From the NCBI GenBank assembly GCA_023443045.1, contig JAEZWK010000034.1, forward strand, positions 1 through 38,958: a DNA stretch of 38,958 nucleotides, written 5' to 3'. Numbering within the stretch: position 1 is the stretch's first letter; every line of letters begins with the position of its first letter. Below are positions 19,576-28,838 of the stretch, piece by piece. The notes beneath the pieces were generated by a model. It made no database searches and was not told the DNA's origin. It worked only from the letters and a program-made list of their open reading frames with translations. The stretch is from Bacillota bacterium. GTDB lineage: Bacteria > Bacillota_A > Clostridia > Tissierellales > Peptoniphilaceae. The position numbers and the translations under genes were made by a program.

Positions 19576-21543
19576 TCACTTTCTTTCTAATTTATTGCGC
19601 CACATTTTTATTATATCTCTATATTTTGCAGCATTTTCAAAATCTAGCTTTTCTGCTGCCTCTAACATTTTATTATTTAAATCTTCAATCACAACTTTTA
19701 TTTCTTCTAGTTCTAAGTCTCTTTCAACCACATTTTTATCAGACAAATCTTCTCCAATACCGATAACTTCTCTAATATCTTTTACTATACTCTTTGGAGT
19801 AATATTGTTTTTCTGGTTATATTCTTGCTGAATTTTTCTTCTTTTATTTGTTTCATCAATTGTTTTTTTCATAGATTTTGTAATAGTATCAGCATACATT
19901 ATTACCCTACCATTTACATTTCTTGCAGCTCTACCAACTGTTTGAATCAATGATGTTTCGCTTCTTAAAAATCCTTCTTTATCAGCATCCAATATAGCAA
20001 CTAAACTAACTTCCGGAATGTCCAATCCCTCTCTTAAAAGGTTGATACCAACCAATACATCATATTCGCCTAGTCTTAGATTTCTTATAATTTTCATTCT
20101 ATCTATAGTTTCTACATCTGAGTGCATATAAGCAACTTTTATACCCAGATCTTTTAAATAATCTGTCAATTCTTCAGCCATTTTCTTTGTGAGTGTAGTT
20201 ATCATTACTCTTTCATTTTTTTGAATAGTTTTATTAATCTCATGTACTAAATGATCAATTTGATTATTAATCTCGTGTATCTCAATTACAGGATCTAATA
20301 AACCGGTAGGTCTTAAATACTGTGGAATAACTTGAGAACTTTTTTCTACTTCGTATTCTCCAGGAGTAGCACTTACAAAAATGCACTGATTTATTAAACT
20401 CTCAAATTCACTAAAATTAAGAGGTCTATTATCTAGAGCAGATGGTAATCTAAATCCATAATTTACAAGAGTTTCCTTTCTGCTTCTATCTCCGTGATAC
20501 ATCCCCCTAATCTGAGGAACACTAACATGACTTTCATCTATAATGAGCAAAAAATCTTTAGGAAAATAATCGATAAGTGTGTATGGTCTTGAACCTTTAG
20601 GTCTTCCAGATAGATGTCTAGAATAATTTTCAATTCCAGAACAAAATCCTATTTCTTTTAACATCTCTAAATCATATCTTGTTCTTTGTTCTAATCTTTC
20701 CGCATAAAGCAAGTGGTTTTCTGATCTCAATTCTTCTAATCTGTCTTCCAGCTCATCTTCTATAGTGATAATCGCTCTTTTTATTTTTTCATCACTAGTA
20801 GCAAAGTGTGAAGCAGGAAAAATAGAAACATGGTGAAGTTTACCAATTATTTCTCCAGTTAGAGGATTTATTTCTACAATCCTTTCAATCTCATCACCAA
20901 AAAACTCAACCCTGATAGAGTTTTCGCTTTTATTTGCAGGAAAAATATCTAAAACATCTCCACGAACTCTAAAAGTACCACGAATAAAATTAATATCATT
21001 GCGTATATATTGGATTTTTATTAATTCATCTATAACTCTATCTCTATCCTTTATCATACCAGGTCTTAAGCTCACCATTAGACCCAAATAATCTTCTGGA
21101 TCACCTAAACCATAAATACAGCTTACACTAGCAACTATTATTGTATCTCTTCTTTCGAAAAGAGAAGCGGTTGCAGAGTGACGTAATTTATCTATTTCTT
21201 CATTTATTGACGAATCTTTGGCTATATATGTATCACTACTTGGCACATAGGCTTCTGGTTGATAATAGTCATAATAACTAACAAAATATTCTACGGAGTT
21301 ATTAGGAAAAAATTCTCTTAGCTCCGTACACAATTGATAAGCTAGAGTCTTATTATGTGCAATTACCAGCGTGGGTTTTTGAACTTTTTCAATAATATTA
21401 GCCATAGTAAAAGTTTTTCCGCTGCCAGTTACCCCTTTTAATGTTTGGTATCTATAGTTATTTTCAATTCCTTTAACTAATTTTTCAATAGCTTGTGGCT
21501 GATCACCAGTAGGTTTATAATTTGATTTAATTTCAAACTTCAT
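19576..21543 (-). CDS. uvrB: Excinuclease ABC subunit B
   Basis: 655 aa. Helicase-like damage verifier of nucleotide excision repair. Walker A GVTGSGKT (37-44). The beta-hairpin that clamps DNA is in [19 protein letters not shown]. Other landmarks are helicase motif [17 protein letters not shown], motif [16 protein letters not shown], and a C-terminal UVR motif ([17 protein letters not shown]) that binds UvrC. Start [19 protein letters not shown] is the family N-terminus, with GAGGAGATATA in front of the ATG. It is first in the uvrB-uvrA pair. No LexA/DinR-type operator was recognised in its leader by eye. Confidence 0.97.
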   Translation of the reverse strand: MKFEIKSNYKPTGDQPQAIEKLVKGIENNYRYQTLKGVTGSGKTFTMANIIEKVQKPTLVIAHNKTLAYQLCTELREFFPNNSVEYFVSYYDYYQPEAYVPSSDTYIAKDSSINEEIDKLRHSATASLFERRDTIIVASVSCIYGLGDPEDYLGLMVSLRPGMIKDRDRVIDELIKIQYIRNDINFIRGTFRVRGDVLDIFPANKSENSIRVEFFGDEIERIVEINPLTGEIIGKLHHVSIFPASHFATSDEKIKRAIITIEDELEDRLEELRSENHLLYAERLEQRTRYDLEMLKEIGFCSGIENYSRHLSGRPKGSRPYTLIDYFPKDFLLIIDESHVSVPQIRGMYHGDRSRKETLVNYGFRLPSALDNRPLNFSEFESLINQCIFVSATPGEYEVEKSSQVIPQYLRPTGLLDPVIEIHEINNQIDHLVHEINKTIQKNERVMITTLTKKMAEELTDYLKDLGIKVAYMHSDVETIDRMKIIRNLRLGEYDVLVGINLLREGLDIPEVSLVAILDADKEGFLRSETSLIQTVGRAARNVNGRVIMYADTITKSMKKTIDETNKRRKIQQEYNQKNNITPKSIVKDIREVIGIGEDLSDKNVVERDLELEEIKVVIEDLNNKMLEAAEKLDFENAAKYRDIIKMWRNKLERK

Positions 21544-21573
21544 TATATCTCCTCTAATTTACAAATCATTTTA

Positions 21574-21603
21574 TATATACCCTTTTAAAAAAATTTTTCA
21601 CAA
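21574..21603 (-). promoter_or_regulatory. Candidate promoter of uvrBA
   Basis: Minus strand: TTGTGA (21598-21603), 18-nt spacer, TATATA (21574-21579), about 30 nt before the uvrB start codon. The -35 box overlaps the T tract of the preceding terminator. The match is only moderate, but the upstream terminator requires some promoter here. Confidence 0.4.
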
Positions 21604-21627
21604 AAAAAATCGGCAAAAAGCCGACTA
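21602..21627 (-). terminator. Terminator of the ireB-to-vanW operon
   Basis: TCGGC (21610-21614), loop AAAAA, GCCGA (21620-21624). On the minus strand the stem is followed by eight T residues. The hairpin begins directly after the stop codon of the VanW-family gene. Confidence 0.85.
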
Positions 21628-23028
21628 TTGAAACAAATCTATATAATCTTCACTATTATCATCTTCATTTTCTGTATTTACATTCAATGATCCTTTTTCA
21701 ACTATTCCATTAATTACTGGATAATTACTTTTATTATATAACTCTTCTTTAATAACTTTACCATCTTTAATATATTTTTTATAAGTATAAACCTTAAGTC
21801 CATTGTGTTTTGGTCGAACAACTCTTGTTTTCCCTAATTCTAGTTGATCAGTTTCTTTTTCAACAACTGTAGCTGGAGTAGTTTGAACTATTTTTGAATA
21901 AATTTGAATTTCATAATTTTTAACATTTGTGTCACCATAAATATTAAAGATAATCTTATTATTTTCAATTTTACTTGTAATTGCTATAGGAAAATCCCAA
22001 TTGTTCTTAAACTTTAAATCTTTAGTACCAACCCAAACAGCTCCATCTTCACCAATTGGTACGTATGGTGCTGGTATTGAATGAGGGTGCCTTTCTAATA
22101 TTTGAACATCACTCCTAATGAGAGCATTATATAAAGTCGTTGATGTTTGGCACAATCCTCCTCCGAGAGAATCAACATATTTTCCATTTTGAATTGTGCT
22201 TGCCATTTTATAGCCATTTTGGGTTGTAATTTCTCCCATCATTTTATTAAAAGAAATTTCTTCATTTGGTTGCAAAATAATATTTGAAATTCGAGATGCA
22301 GATAGTCTTATATTTTCATTCCTACCTCTTGTACCACGACCGAGATCTGTGGAAAAAGTTCCTATAATACCATTTATTCTAGATAACGATCCATCATCAC
22401 TAATATTACCATCTTTTTCTGCTGAAATAATATAATCACTATTATCCAAAGAATATAATTTATTTTTTATATCATCATATAATAATTGCTCGTCAAATTT
22501 ATAACCTGCTTGACCTTTAATAATAATTAATTGTCCGTTATCAAAATCAATTTGTGGATTTATTTTTTCCTTTGGAATCTGTAATGATATTTCTTGTAAC
22601 TTTTTCTTCAGCAAACCTTCATCAACTGTATAAATTGTATTAAAACTCTTTTTATCTTTTTTTAAATCCTCTAAAACATTTATTCTATTTTTTATATCTC
22701 CACTTCTATTGTAATTATATGCTTCATCAACAACCGGTTTTATAGAAGCTAGCAATCCTAGATCGCCCATAGAAGGATCAAAATTTAGATTGTCCAATTT
22801 AATATTTAGTTTTTTTTGTAATTCAGCTAAGACATTGTCTGTAATTTTATTTAGGACTTCATCATATGTCTGGTTTGAAACATCAATTCCATTAATAACA
22901 ATTCCATCATAAAAAGTAGATCTTTCAAGCTCTGCTTTTAAAATCTGTTGGTTATCATAATATTTTTTATAAAAGAAACCAGATATAATTAAAAGAATAA
23001 CTAATAAAAATAAAATTATCTTTTTCAT
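21625..23028 (-). CDS. VanW-family membrane-anchored protein with G5-like C-terminus
   Basis: 467 aa. An N-terminal hydrophobic anchor (KIILFLLVILLIISGFF) is followed by a peptidoglycan-binding-4-like region (GIVINGIDVSNQTYDEVLNK). The VanW domain starts near residue 225 with TFSTDLGRGTRGRNENIRLS, then LQPNEEISFNKMMGE, GGGLCQTSTTLYNALI and ERHPHSIPAPYVP. The end resembles a G5 domain (TRVVRPKHNGLKVYTYKKY). The protein should lie outside the membrane, facing peptidoglycan; the molecular function of VanW is not established. Start: a GTG at 23034 would give two more residues, but TAGGAG lies 5 nt before the ATG at 23028 and overlaps the stop of the upstream gene. Last gene of the operon; vancomycin resistance should not be inferred. 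Confidence 0.85.
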   Translation of the reverse strand: MKKIILFLLVILLIISGFFYKKYYDNQQILKAELERSTFYDGIVINGIDVSNQTYDEVLNKITDNVLAELQKKLNIKLDNLNFDPSMGDLGLLASIKPVVDEAYNYNRSGDIKNRINVLEDLKKDKKSFNTIYTVDEGLLKKKLQEISLQIPKEKINPQIDFDNGQLIIIKGQAGYKFDEQLLYDDIKNKLYSLDNSDYIISAEKDGNISDDGSLSRINGIIGTFSTDLGRGTRGRNENIRLSASRISNIILQPNEEISFNKMMGEITTQNGYKMASTIQNGKYVDSLGGGLCQTSTTLYNALIRSDVQILERHPHSIPAPYVPIGEDGAVWVGTKDLKFKNNWDFPIAITSKIENNKIIFNIYGDTNVKNYEIQIYSKIVQTTPATVVEKETDQLELGKTRVVRPKHNGLKVYTYKKYIKDGKVIKEELYNKSNYPVINGIVEKGSLNVNTENEDDNSEDYIDLFQ

Positions 23029-23036
23029 ATACACTC

Positions 23037-24185
23037 CTATATAGCATTTAAACTAAACATTGGTAAAACTACTGATAATGCAATAAATCCAATAAATATC
23101 CCTACAAATAATACCATGATGGGCGCACTAATTCTAATTAAATTATTTAATTTCATAATGTATTTATCAAAATAGAAATCAGATAATTCATGAGCTACTT
23201 TGTCCGCCATACGTGATTTTTTTATCGAATTAAGAGAATAGACTGAATATTCTGTAAATAAATTTTTCATATTACTAAAATTCAGATCTTCTCCACTTTT
23301 TACAGATAGAAGCAATTTATTGAGTTCATTTCTAATATATACATCATCTTCTGTCTTAAATATATTCTCTAAAGAAATTATCAAATTGTTATCTTGTCTA
23401 TATAATAATGAAAATTTTTTAAAAAATTCACTTAAAAATTTTTCTTTTCTAATATTTTTAAACAAACTTTTCTTAAATTTAAACTCTTGAACCCAAAATT
23501 TATATTTACTGCTTTTTATCTTTATAAACATATGAATTATACTAAAAATTATTAATAATATCAATATTTTTATCAAATAATTTCCAAATATATTCCCCAT
23601 AAAAAATGCAATTCTAGTGATAAAAGGCATTTCCATATTAAAACTTGAAAAAATATTTTCAAATATAGGAATAACCGATCTGCTAATGACCACAATCATC
23701 AATAAACTTAAGCTTAAAAGTAATATTGGGTAACTAAGTCCAGAAACAATTTTTTCTTTTATTTTTATTTTATTTTGCATATATTCAATACATTCATCTA
23801 AAGACGCAATCAAATTCCCTGATTTTTCAGCTAATCTAATATAATTTATAATAAATATATCTGAATCTGTAAAAACTTCAAGAGCATATGAAAAGTTATC
23901 ACCTTTTTTTAAAGATTCTCTAATTTTTTTTAGGCGGAAATTAAATTTTTTATATTCAGAACTTCTATACAAAATATCAATACTTTCATAAACATTATAA
24001 CCTTGAAATAATAAATTTCTTAATGCTTTATAAAATTCTATCTCAGATTCATAATTGTCAAAAACTTTAGATATATTTATTATTTCACTATTTGAAAATC
24101 TTTCAAATAAAACTTCTTTATTCTTAGCTAAAGCAAGTCCTTTTTTTATAGTTTTTCCTTTATTTATAGAATATCTATATATCAT
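23037..24185 (-). CDS. pilC: Type II secretion/type IV pilus inner-membrane platform protein (PilC/GspF family)
   Basis: 382 aa. Two tandem T2SSF domains: first about 45-170 (ALRNLLFQGYNVYESIDIL, RLAEKSGNLIASLDECIEYM), second about 255-375 (FSLLYRQDNNLIISLENIF). Three hydrophobic segments are visible: SYPILLLSLSLLMIVVIS, YLIKILILLIIFSIIHMFI and IMVLFVGIFIGFIALSVVL, the usual topology. The family works as the cytoplasmic-membrane rotor driven by the PilB ATPase. The ATG overlaps the end of pilB by 11 nt with GGAG 6 nt before it. No pilin, prepilin peptidase or PilM/N/O homologue lies in the window, so whether it makes pili, a competence pseudopilus or something else cannot be decided. Confidence 0.85.
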   Translation of the reverse strand: MIYRYSINKGKTIKKGLALAKNKEVLFERFSNSEIINISKVFDNYESEIEFYKALRNLLFQGYNVYESIDILYRSSEYKKFNFRLKKIRESLKKGDNFSYALEVFTDSDIFIINYIRLAEKSGNLIASLDECIEYMQNKIKIKEKIVSGLSYPILLLSLSLLMIVVISRSVIPIFENIFSSFNMEMPFITRIAFFMGNIFGNYLIKILILLIIFSIIHMFIKIKSSKYKFWVQEFKFKKSLFKNIRKEKFLSEFFKKFSLLYRQDNNLIISLENIFKTEDDVYIRNELNKLLLSVKSGEDLNFSNMKNLFTEYSVYSLNSIKKSRMADKVAHELSDFYFDKYIMKLNNLIRISAPIMVLFVGIFIGFIALSVVLPMFSLNAI

Positions 24186-25488
24186 TTATTTCTCCAAAAG
24201 TTTTTAGATCGATTATACCATCATTAAGTAATTTTTGTGCCATATCTTTCATATCTGAAATAGTATGAAATATTAGTTCCTTTGTACCATCTGAATTTTG
24301 TTTATATTCAATTCTTTTTATAGTAAATATTCCTGTCCTTCCAATATATCCACCATAGCAGCATTCACAAGAATTTGCATGATAATAATTATTTTCTCCT
24401 AAACTTTTACATTTATCACATAATTTTCTAACTAATCTCTGGGAAGTAACAGTTTTTAAAGTATTATTAATATAAAAATCATCCACACCTAAATCTTGTA
24501 ACCTGCTAATAGTACTTTCTACACTTTTTGTGTGTAATGATGCATATACTATATGTCCTGTAAGTGCTGCTCTTACTGCTACTTGTGCAGTTATTTCATC
24601 TCTAATTTCACCTATATATATAACATCAGGATCCTGTCTCAAACATGCACGCAATAAATTTGAAAATGTTCTATTTTTAAGTTCATCAACTTCTATCTGT
24701 GTAATCTTATCAAATTTATATTCAACAGGATCTTCTATACTTATAATATTTAATCTATCATAGTCTAAATTTCTTATTAAATAATATAAAGTTGTATTTT
24801 TACCAGAGCCTGTAACCCCAACCACTAAGTGGAGACCTGGCTCTTTAGTGTATTTTAAATATTTTTCTGATAATTCTCTAGTAAATCCTAATTTTTCAGG
24901 ATCATCCGTAAAATTATCCTTATCTAAAATTCTAATTACTACTTTTTCTCCAGTTATAGTTGGAATAATAGAAGTTCTAATATTCTTACCATTATACTCA
25001 GCAGATCCATCTTGCATTTCAAAATTTAGTAGATCCAAATTATTTAAGACTTTTATACGATTAAGCAACGACTGAAAGTCCAGCTCTCCTTTAAAAACAC
25101 AAAATAATTTTCCATCTATCCTATATCTAATAACAACATAATTGTTTTTTGGCTCTATATGAATATCTGTGCTTCTCTTTTCAATAGCTTTGGAAAGTAT
25201 AATCTCTAAAGAAGGATTATCCCCAAGATTTACCACACTTTCCTTCTCAACAACATATAAAAAAACACCTAAATAAGCCTCAATAAAATTTTTTATTGAA
25301 GTTTTTAGGTCTTCTTTCAAATATATGACTATAATATCATCAACTTTTTTATATTTTATATCCGTATCTGGTATTTTTAAATAGTTTTCATTTCTAAGTT
25401 TGATATTAAAATTATCCAAAAATTCTTTACCTAAAGTAATTTTTGATATAGACAAAAAATGATTTAATTCCATAGTATAGTTAATCAT
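24175..25488 (-). CDS. pilB: Type II secretion/type IV pilus assembly ATPase (PilB/GspE family) with altered Walker A
   Basis: 437 aa, shorter than typical PilB because the N-terminal GspE-N domain is reduced to about 85 residues. The N2 domain has KRSTDIHIEPKNNYVVIRYR. Walker A reads GVTGSGKNTTLY (224 onward): residue 231 is Asn (codon AAT at 24796-24798) where Ser or Thr normally follows the Lys. The Asp box IEDPVEYKF, Walker B DPDVIYIGEIRD, the His box GHIVYASLHTKS and a CxxC pair region near the end (CDKC, CECC) that may bind zinc are intact. It hydrolyses ATP to drive pilin polymerisation in known systems. The ATG overlaps the udk stop by 8 nt; AAGGAG lies about 13 nt upstream. Confidence 0.87.
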   Translation of the reverse strand: MINYTMELNHFLSISKITLGKEFLDNFNIKLRNENYLKIPDTDIKYKKVDDIIVIYLKEDLKTSIKNFIEAYLGVFLYVVEKESVVNLGDNPSLEIILSKAIEKRSTDIHIEPKNNYVVIRYRIDGKLFCVFKGELDFQSLLNRIKVLNNLDLLNFEMQDGSAEYNGKNIRTSIIPTITGEKVVIRILDKDNFTDDPEKLGFTRELSEKYLKYTKEPGLHLVVGVTGSGKNTTLYYLIRNLDYDRLNIISIEDPVEYKFDKITQIEVDELKNRTFSNLLRACLRQDPDVIYIGEIRDEITAQVAVRAALTGHIVYASLHTKSVESTISRLQDLGVDDFYINNTLKTVTSQRLVRKLCDKCKSLGENNYYHANSCECCYGGYIGRTGIFTIKRIEYKQNSDGTKELIFHTISDMKDMAQKLLNDGIIDLKTFGEINDI

Positions 25489-26104
25489 TTTTTAATCTGC
25501 TCCTTATAGTTTCAGACAAAATATTTATAGCCACTTGATTTTCTCCTCCATCAGGAATGATTATATCAGCATAGGCTTTAGATGGCTCTATAAAATTATA
25601 ATGATTAGGTCTTACAGTAGACATATATTGTAAAATTATAGAGTCTAAAGATCTATCTCTTTCCTTAATATCACGAATTATTCTTCGAATTAATCTAACA
25701 TCTGGATCAGTATCCACATAGACCTTTATATCTAATCTTTTTCTAATTTCTGGATCATATAAAACAAAAATACCATCTATAATTATTATATCCTTTGGTT
25801 CTATAATTTCATACTCATTTTTTCTAGTATGAATTTTAAAATCATAGACTGGAGCTTGTATACTTTTTCCTAAAATAAGATCATCTAAATGCTTAACTAG
25901 TAGCTCATGGTCAAAACTAAAAGGATGATCATAATCTTGTTTTACTCTTTCTTCAAAAGGAATGTGGTCTTGTGATTTATAATAAGAATCCTGCTCAATG
26001 CGTAGTACTTTTTTTGTTTCAATATTTTTTATAATATTTTTAACAACAGTGGTTTTTCCGCTACCGCTTCCTCCGGCAATACCTATAATAAGTGGCGTTT
26101 TCAA
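25481..26104 (-). CDS. udk: Uridine kinase
   Basis: 207 aa, full length. Phosphorylates uridine and cytidine in pyrimidine salvage. P-loop GGSGSGKT (11-18), RIEQDSYYKSQDHIPFEER, FDHELLVKHLDDL, PVYDFKIHTR, IDGIFVLYDPEIRKRLD and RLIRRIIRDIKERDRS (LID) are all present. The start codon is TTG at 26104, not ATG: it is preceded by AGGAGG with 8-nt spacing and overlaps the U32 stop as TTGA. The U32-udk pairing matches the conserved yrrO-udk order of other Firmicutes; greA, which follows in Bacillus, is replaced here by pilB. Confidence 0.95.
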   Translation of the reverse strand: MKTPLIIGIAGGSGSGKTTVVKNIIKNIETKKVLRIEQDSYYKSQDHIPFEERVKQDYDHPFSFDHELLVKHLDDLILGKSIQAPVYDFKIHTRKNEYEIIEPKDIIIIDGIFVLYDPEIRKRLDIKVYVDTDPDVRLIRRIIRDIKERDRSLDSIILQYMSTVRPNHYNFIEPSKAYADIIIPDGGENQVAINILSETIRSRLKND

Positions 26105-27309
26105 CTTATAACCCTCCTAATATAATCAAAAAAGGTAAGATCTACATCAGTTTTAAACGAAAAAATTTCATTAGGCACATTAGCTCGCTCTACATTAATA
26201 TTTTTATTATTTCTCAAATCATTAACTTTAAATTCAACTACATCAGTTGGTGAAATAGCTTCTACAGTATCACCATTATTCAATCCATTTTTTAAATTGA
26301 AAAAAACTCGATCATTTTTTACTTCTATAATGTCACCTATATATTGTGCATTTGTCTGGTATGATGAACTTTTATTAAATTGTCCATCTTCTTTTGGATC
26401 ACCAAAATAAAATCCATCTGTATATGGTCTATGACTAATGTATGTGAGTTCTTTTAATAAATTAGAGTCAAAAACATATGAATCTTTCTGTGATAAATAA
26501 TCATTAATAGCTTTTCTATAAACTCTAAGTACATTTGCAACATAAAAAGGACTTTTCATTCTTCCTTCTATTTTTAAAGAAGATGCACCGGCTTCAATCA
26601 ATTTATCAACAAATGGTAGAGTACATAGATCTTTAGAGTTTAATAAATAAGTTCCTCCGTCCACCTCTTCAATAGGGAAGAATTCTCCCGGTCTTTTTTC
26701 TTCAACCAAATGATATTTATATCTACATGGATGAGAACAGTCTCCTCTATTAGCATCCCTTCCAGTCATAAAGCTAGATATCAAACATCGCCCGGAATAA
26801 CTCATACACATGGCACCATGACAAAATACCTCCAACTCAAGTGTTGATGGTGTATTTTTTCTAATATTTTTTATTTCATCTAAGGAAAGTTCTCGTGCTA
26901 ATACAATTCTTTTTGCCCCCATCTTATGCCAAAATTTTGCCGATTCTGAATTAGTAACAGACCCTTGAGTAGAAAAGTGTATTTCTAGATCACTTAACTC
27001 TTTTACTCTATACAATATACCTGGATCACTCACAATTACAGCATCCACATTTATTGAATCTAAAAATTTAATATAATCATCCAAACCTTCTAGATCATTG
27101 TCATGAGGAATGATATTCATAGTGACATAAATCTTTTTATTATGTTTATGAACTAATTGTACCGATTCTTTTAGATCATCATTTGTAAAATTAATAGCCC
27201 CTTTACGTAAACCAAATTCCATTCCACCTACGTATACAGCATCAGCACCATATTTAATAGCAGTTTTTAATCTTTCGATATCCCCAGATGGAGCTAATAA
27301 TTCAATCAT
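26101..27309 (-). CDS. trhP: U32-family protein, probable tRNA U34 hydroxylase (TrhP/YrrO type)
   Basis: 402 aa. Barrel start ELLAPSGDIERLKTAIKYGA with DAVYVGG is the classic U32 N-terminus. The signature EVFCHGAMCMSYSGRC, then GDCSHPCRYKY and LLNSKDLC, supplies the conserved Cys set that related enzymes use for an iron-sulfur cluster. SLKIEGRMKSPFYVANV is a further family hallmark. Characterised relatives hydroxylate RNA using prephenate (RlhA on 23S rRNA, TrhP on tRNA uridine 34); old annotations call this collagenase. Gene order with udk and mltG matches Bacillus yrrO (trhP2). The ATG overlaps the mltG stop by 4 nt (ATGA), GGAG 11 nt upstream. The function within the family is inferred from synteny. 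Confidence 0.85.
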   Translation of the reverse strand: MIELLAPSGDIERLKTAIKYGADAVYVGGMEFGLRKGAINFTNDDLKESVQLVHKHNKKIYVTMNIIPHDNDLEGLDDYIKFLDSINVDAVIVSDPGILYRVKELSDLEIHFSTQGSVTNSESAKFWHKMGAKRIVLARELSLDEIKNIRKNTPSTLELEVFCHGAMCMSYSGRCLISSFMTGRDANRGDCSHPCRYKYHLVEEKRPGEFFPIEEVDGGTYLLNSKDLCTLPFVDKLIEAGASSLKIEGRMKSPFYVANVLRVYRKAINDYLSQKDSYVFDSNLLKELTYISHRPYTDGFYFGDPKEDGQFNKSSSYQTNAQYIGDIIEVKNDRVFFNLKNGLNNGDTVEAISPTDVVEFKVNDLRNNKNINVERANVPNEIFSFKTDVDLTFFDYIRRVIS

Positions 27310-28346
27310 TGTATCATATTCTCCTTTGCTTTTAAATGATCTTCGTATGTTTCGCTAAATGTATGAGAACCATCCTCTCCAGTTAGCACAAAAAATAAAT
27401 AATTTACATCAGCAGGATTTAAAGCTGCATCTATAGATGCTAATCCTGGGTTTGCAATAGGTGCTGGAGGTAATCCTTTATTTTTATAGGTATTAAAAGG
27501 AGATTCAATACTAATATCTGCATTAGATAATACAGGTTTTCTTTCTCCTAATATAAATTGTACTGTGGCACATGATTGAAGAGGCATATCTATTGCCAAC
27601 CTATTTCTAAATACAGCACTCATTAGAGGTCTTTCTTGATCAAGTTTACCTTCACGTTCAATTATAGACGCAAGTGTAATCAATTGATTTAAATTTAAGC
27701 CTTTAAAATCTTTTCCTACAATATTTTTTTCGTATCTATCTTTAAAAGCATTTAACATCTTTTTAATTATCTCTTCTTCTGAAGTACCCATAGCTATATT
27801 ATATGTTGCAGGAAATAAATAACCTTCTAATGATTGTCCTTCATTTAAGGAATCTAAAAATGGATACTCATCCTGAAATTTTTCTTTAGATTGGGTAAGC
27901 TCTAAAAATCTTTCTGCACTTCCCAAATTCAAATCTTCTATCCTCTTAGCAATTTGCTTTCTTTCAAAACCTTCAGGGATTACTAATTTAACCGAATTTT
28001 CATTGTTCACTTCTTCTTTTTTTGTAAGTTCTTCTATAATCTCATCTACTGACATAGATTTAGATAATCTAAATGTACCACTTCTATACTCTTTTGCATC
28101 ATGAGTTTTATTAGCTCTCCATTTGAAAAAAGTACCATTTTTAATCAAGTCATTCTCATAAAGTATAGATGAAATCTTTGATATTGAACTTCCACTAGGT
28201 ATTTCTATTTCAATTATTGAAGTATCATTTTTATCAACTGGCTTATATTGGCTATTGATAAAATATTTAATACCAAAATAAATAGAACCTACAACTAATA
28301 CAATAATTAAAAGTACTAGTATCCATTGAAATAATTTATTTTTCAT
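27306..28346 (-). CDS. mltG: Endolytic transglycosylase MltG (YceG-like)
   Basis: 346 aa. One N-terminal membrane anchor (ILVLLIIVLVVGSIYFGIKY), then a LysM-like region (IPSGSSISKISSILYENDLI) and the YceG catalytic domain. The catalytic Glu is E230 in LASIIEREGKLD. Downstream hallmarks are FRNRLAIDMPLQSCATVQF, SPFNTYKNKGLPPAPIANPG and the final SHTFSETYEDH. It cleaves nascent glycan strands at the outer membrane face and sets their length. It shares one nt with the queT stop (TAATG) and 4 nt with the U32 gene. Neighbours are in Firmicutes-typical order. Confidence 0.93.
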   Translation of the reverse strand: MKNKLFQWILVLLIIVLVVGSIYFGIKYFINSQYKPVDKNDTSIIEIEIPSGSSISKISSILYENDLIKNGTFFKWRANKTHDAKEYRSGTFRLSKSMSVDEIIEELTKKEEVNNENSVKLVIPEGFERKQIAKRIEDLNLGSAERFLELTQSKEKFQDEYPFLDSLNEGQSLEGYLFPATYNIAMGTSEEEIIKKMLNAFKDRYEKNIVGKDFKGLNLNQLITLASIIEREGKLDQERPLMSAVFRNRLAIDMPLQSCATVQFILGERKPVLSNADISIESPFNTYKNKGLPPAPIANPGLASIDAALNPADVNYLFFVLTGEDGSHTFSETYEDHLKAKENMIQ

Positions 28347-28837
28347 TATAACATCCTTTTATCAACTTTTTTGTAAGCATATAAAAATATACTTCCAAAA
28401 ATGAGTACAGCTAAAGCCTCTCCTCCACCTATGCTTAGAACAGTTGGCCAATATGGCAATTCGTAAATCAAACTTACCCAGATACTAACTATAAATCCAT
28501 TCATAAGTACTGGTGGCAAGATACCAAGCAATTGATTTTTTTTACATTTACTGGTTAAATATGCTGCAACTAATGTAACGAAAGAACCACCAAATATATC
28601 TATTAGCCCTAAACCACTAAAAGGTACAGCAATTATATTTGAGATTAAACATCCAATAAATAAGCCTGGAATAGCTGCGCTTTCTAACAATGGTAATAAC
28701 GTAAGTCCTTCAGCAATTCTTAACTGAATCGGCCCAAATGTCAAGCTAGCAGCAGGTATCATTTGAACTAACATCAGCGCTGCATATATAGCAGCAATAA
28801 TTCCAGCTTTTGTAATATACTTTATTTTATTATTCAT
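28346..28837 (-). CDS. queT: QueT-family membrane protein, probable ECF S-component for a queuosine precursor
   Basis: 163 aa, mostly hydrophobic, with about five membrane segments. The family signature is clear: AASLTFGPIQLRIAEGLTLL, PLLESAAIPGLFIGCLISN and SGLGLIDIFGGSFVTLVAAY. QueT proteins are predicted substrate-binding subunits of energy-coupling-factor transporters for queuosine precursors. It starts 1 nt after the RNase J stop with GGAGG inside the upstream gene, so there is no space for the PreQ1 riboswitch that often precedes queT. Lying between RNase J and mltG is unusual; with a U34-modifying U32 gene two genes on, a shared tie to wobble-base modification is possible but speculative. 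Confidence 0.82.
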   Translation of the reverse strand: MNNKIKYITKAGIIAAIYAALMLVQMIPAASLTFGPIQLRIAEGLTLLPLLESAAIPGLFIGCLISNIIAVPFSGLGLIDIFGGSFVTLVAAYLTSKCKKNQLLGILPPVLMNGFIVSIWVSLIYELPYWPTVLSIGGGEALAVLIFGSIFLYAYKKVDKRML

Positions 28838-28838
28838 A

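Noticed and set aside
21625..23028. Vancomycin resistance gene
   Set aside because: VanW-family domain proteins are widespread in Firmicutes, and no vanH/A/X or vanRS genes are present; resistance cannot be inferred.
26101..27309. Secreted collagenase-like protease
   Set aside because: No signal peptide, and the Cys pattern and synteny with udk fit the U32 RNA-hydroxylase group better than an extracellular protease.
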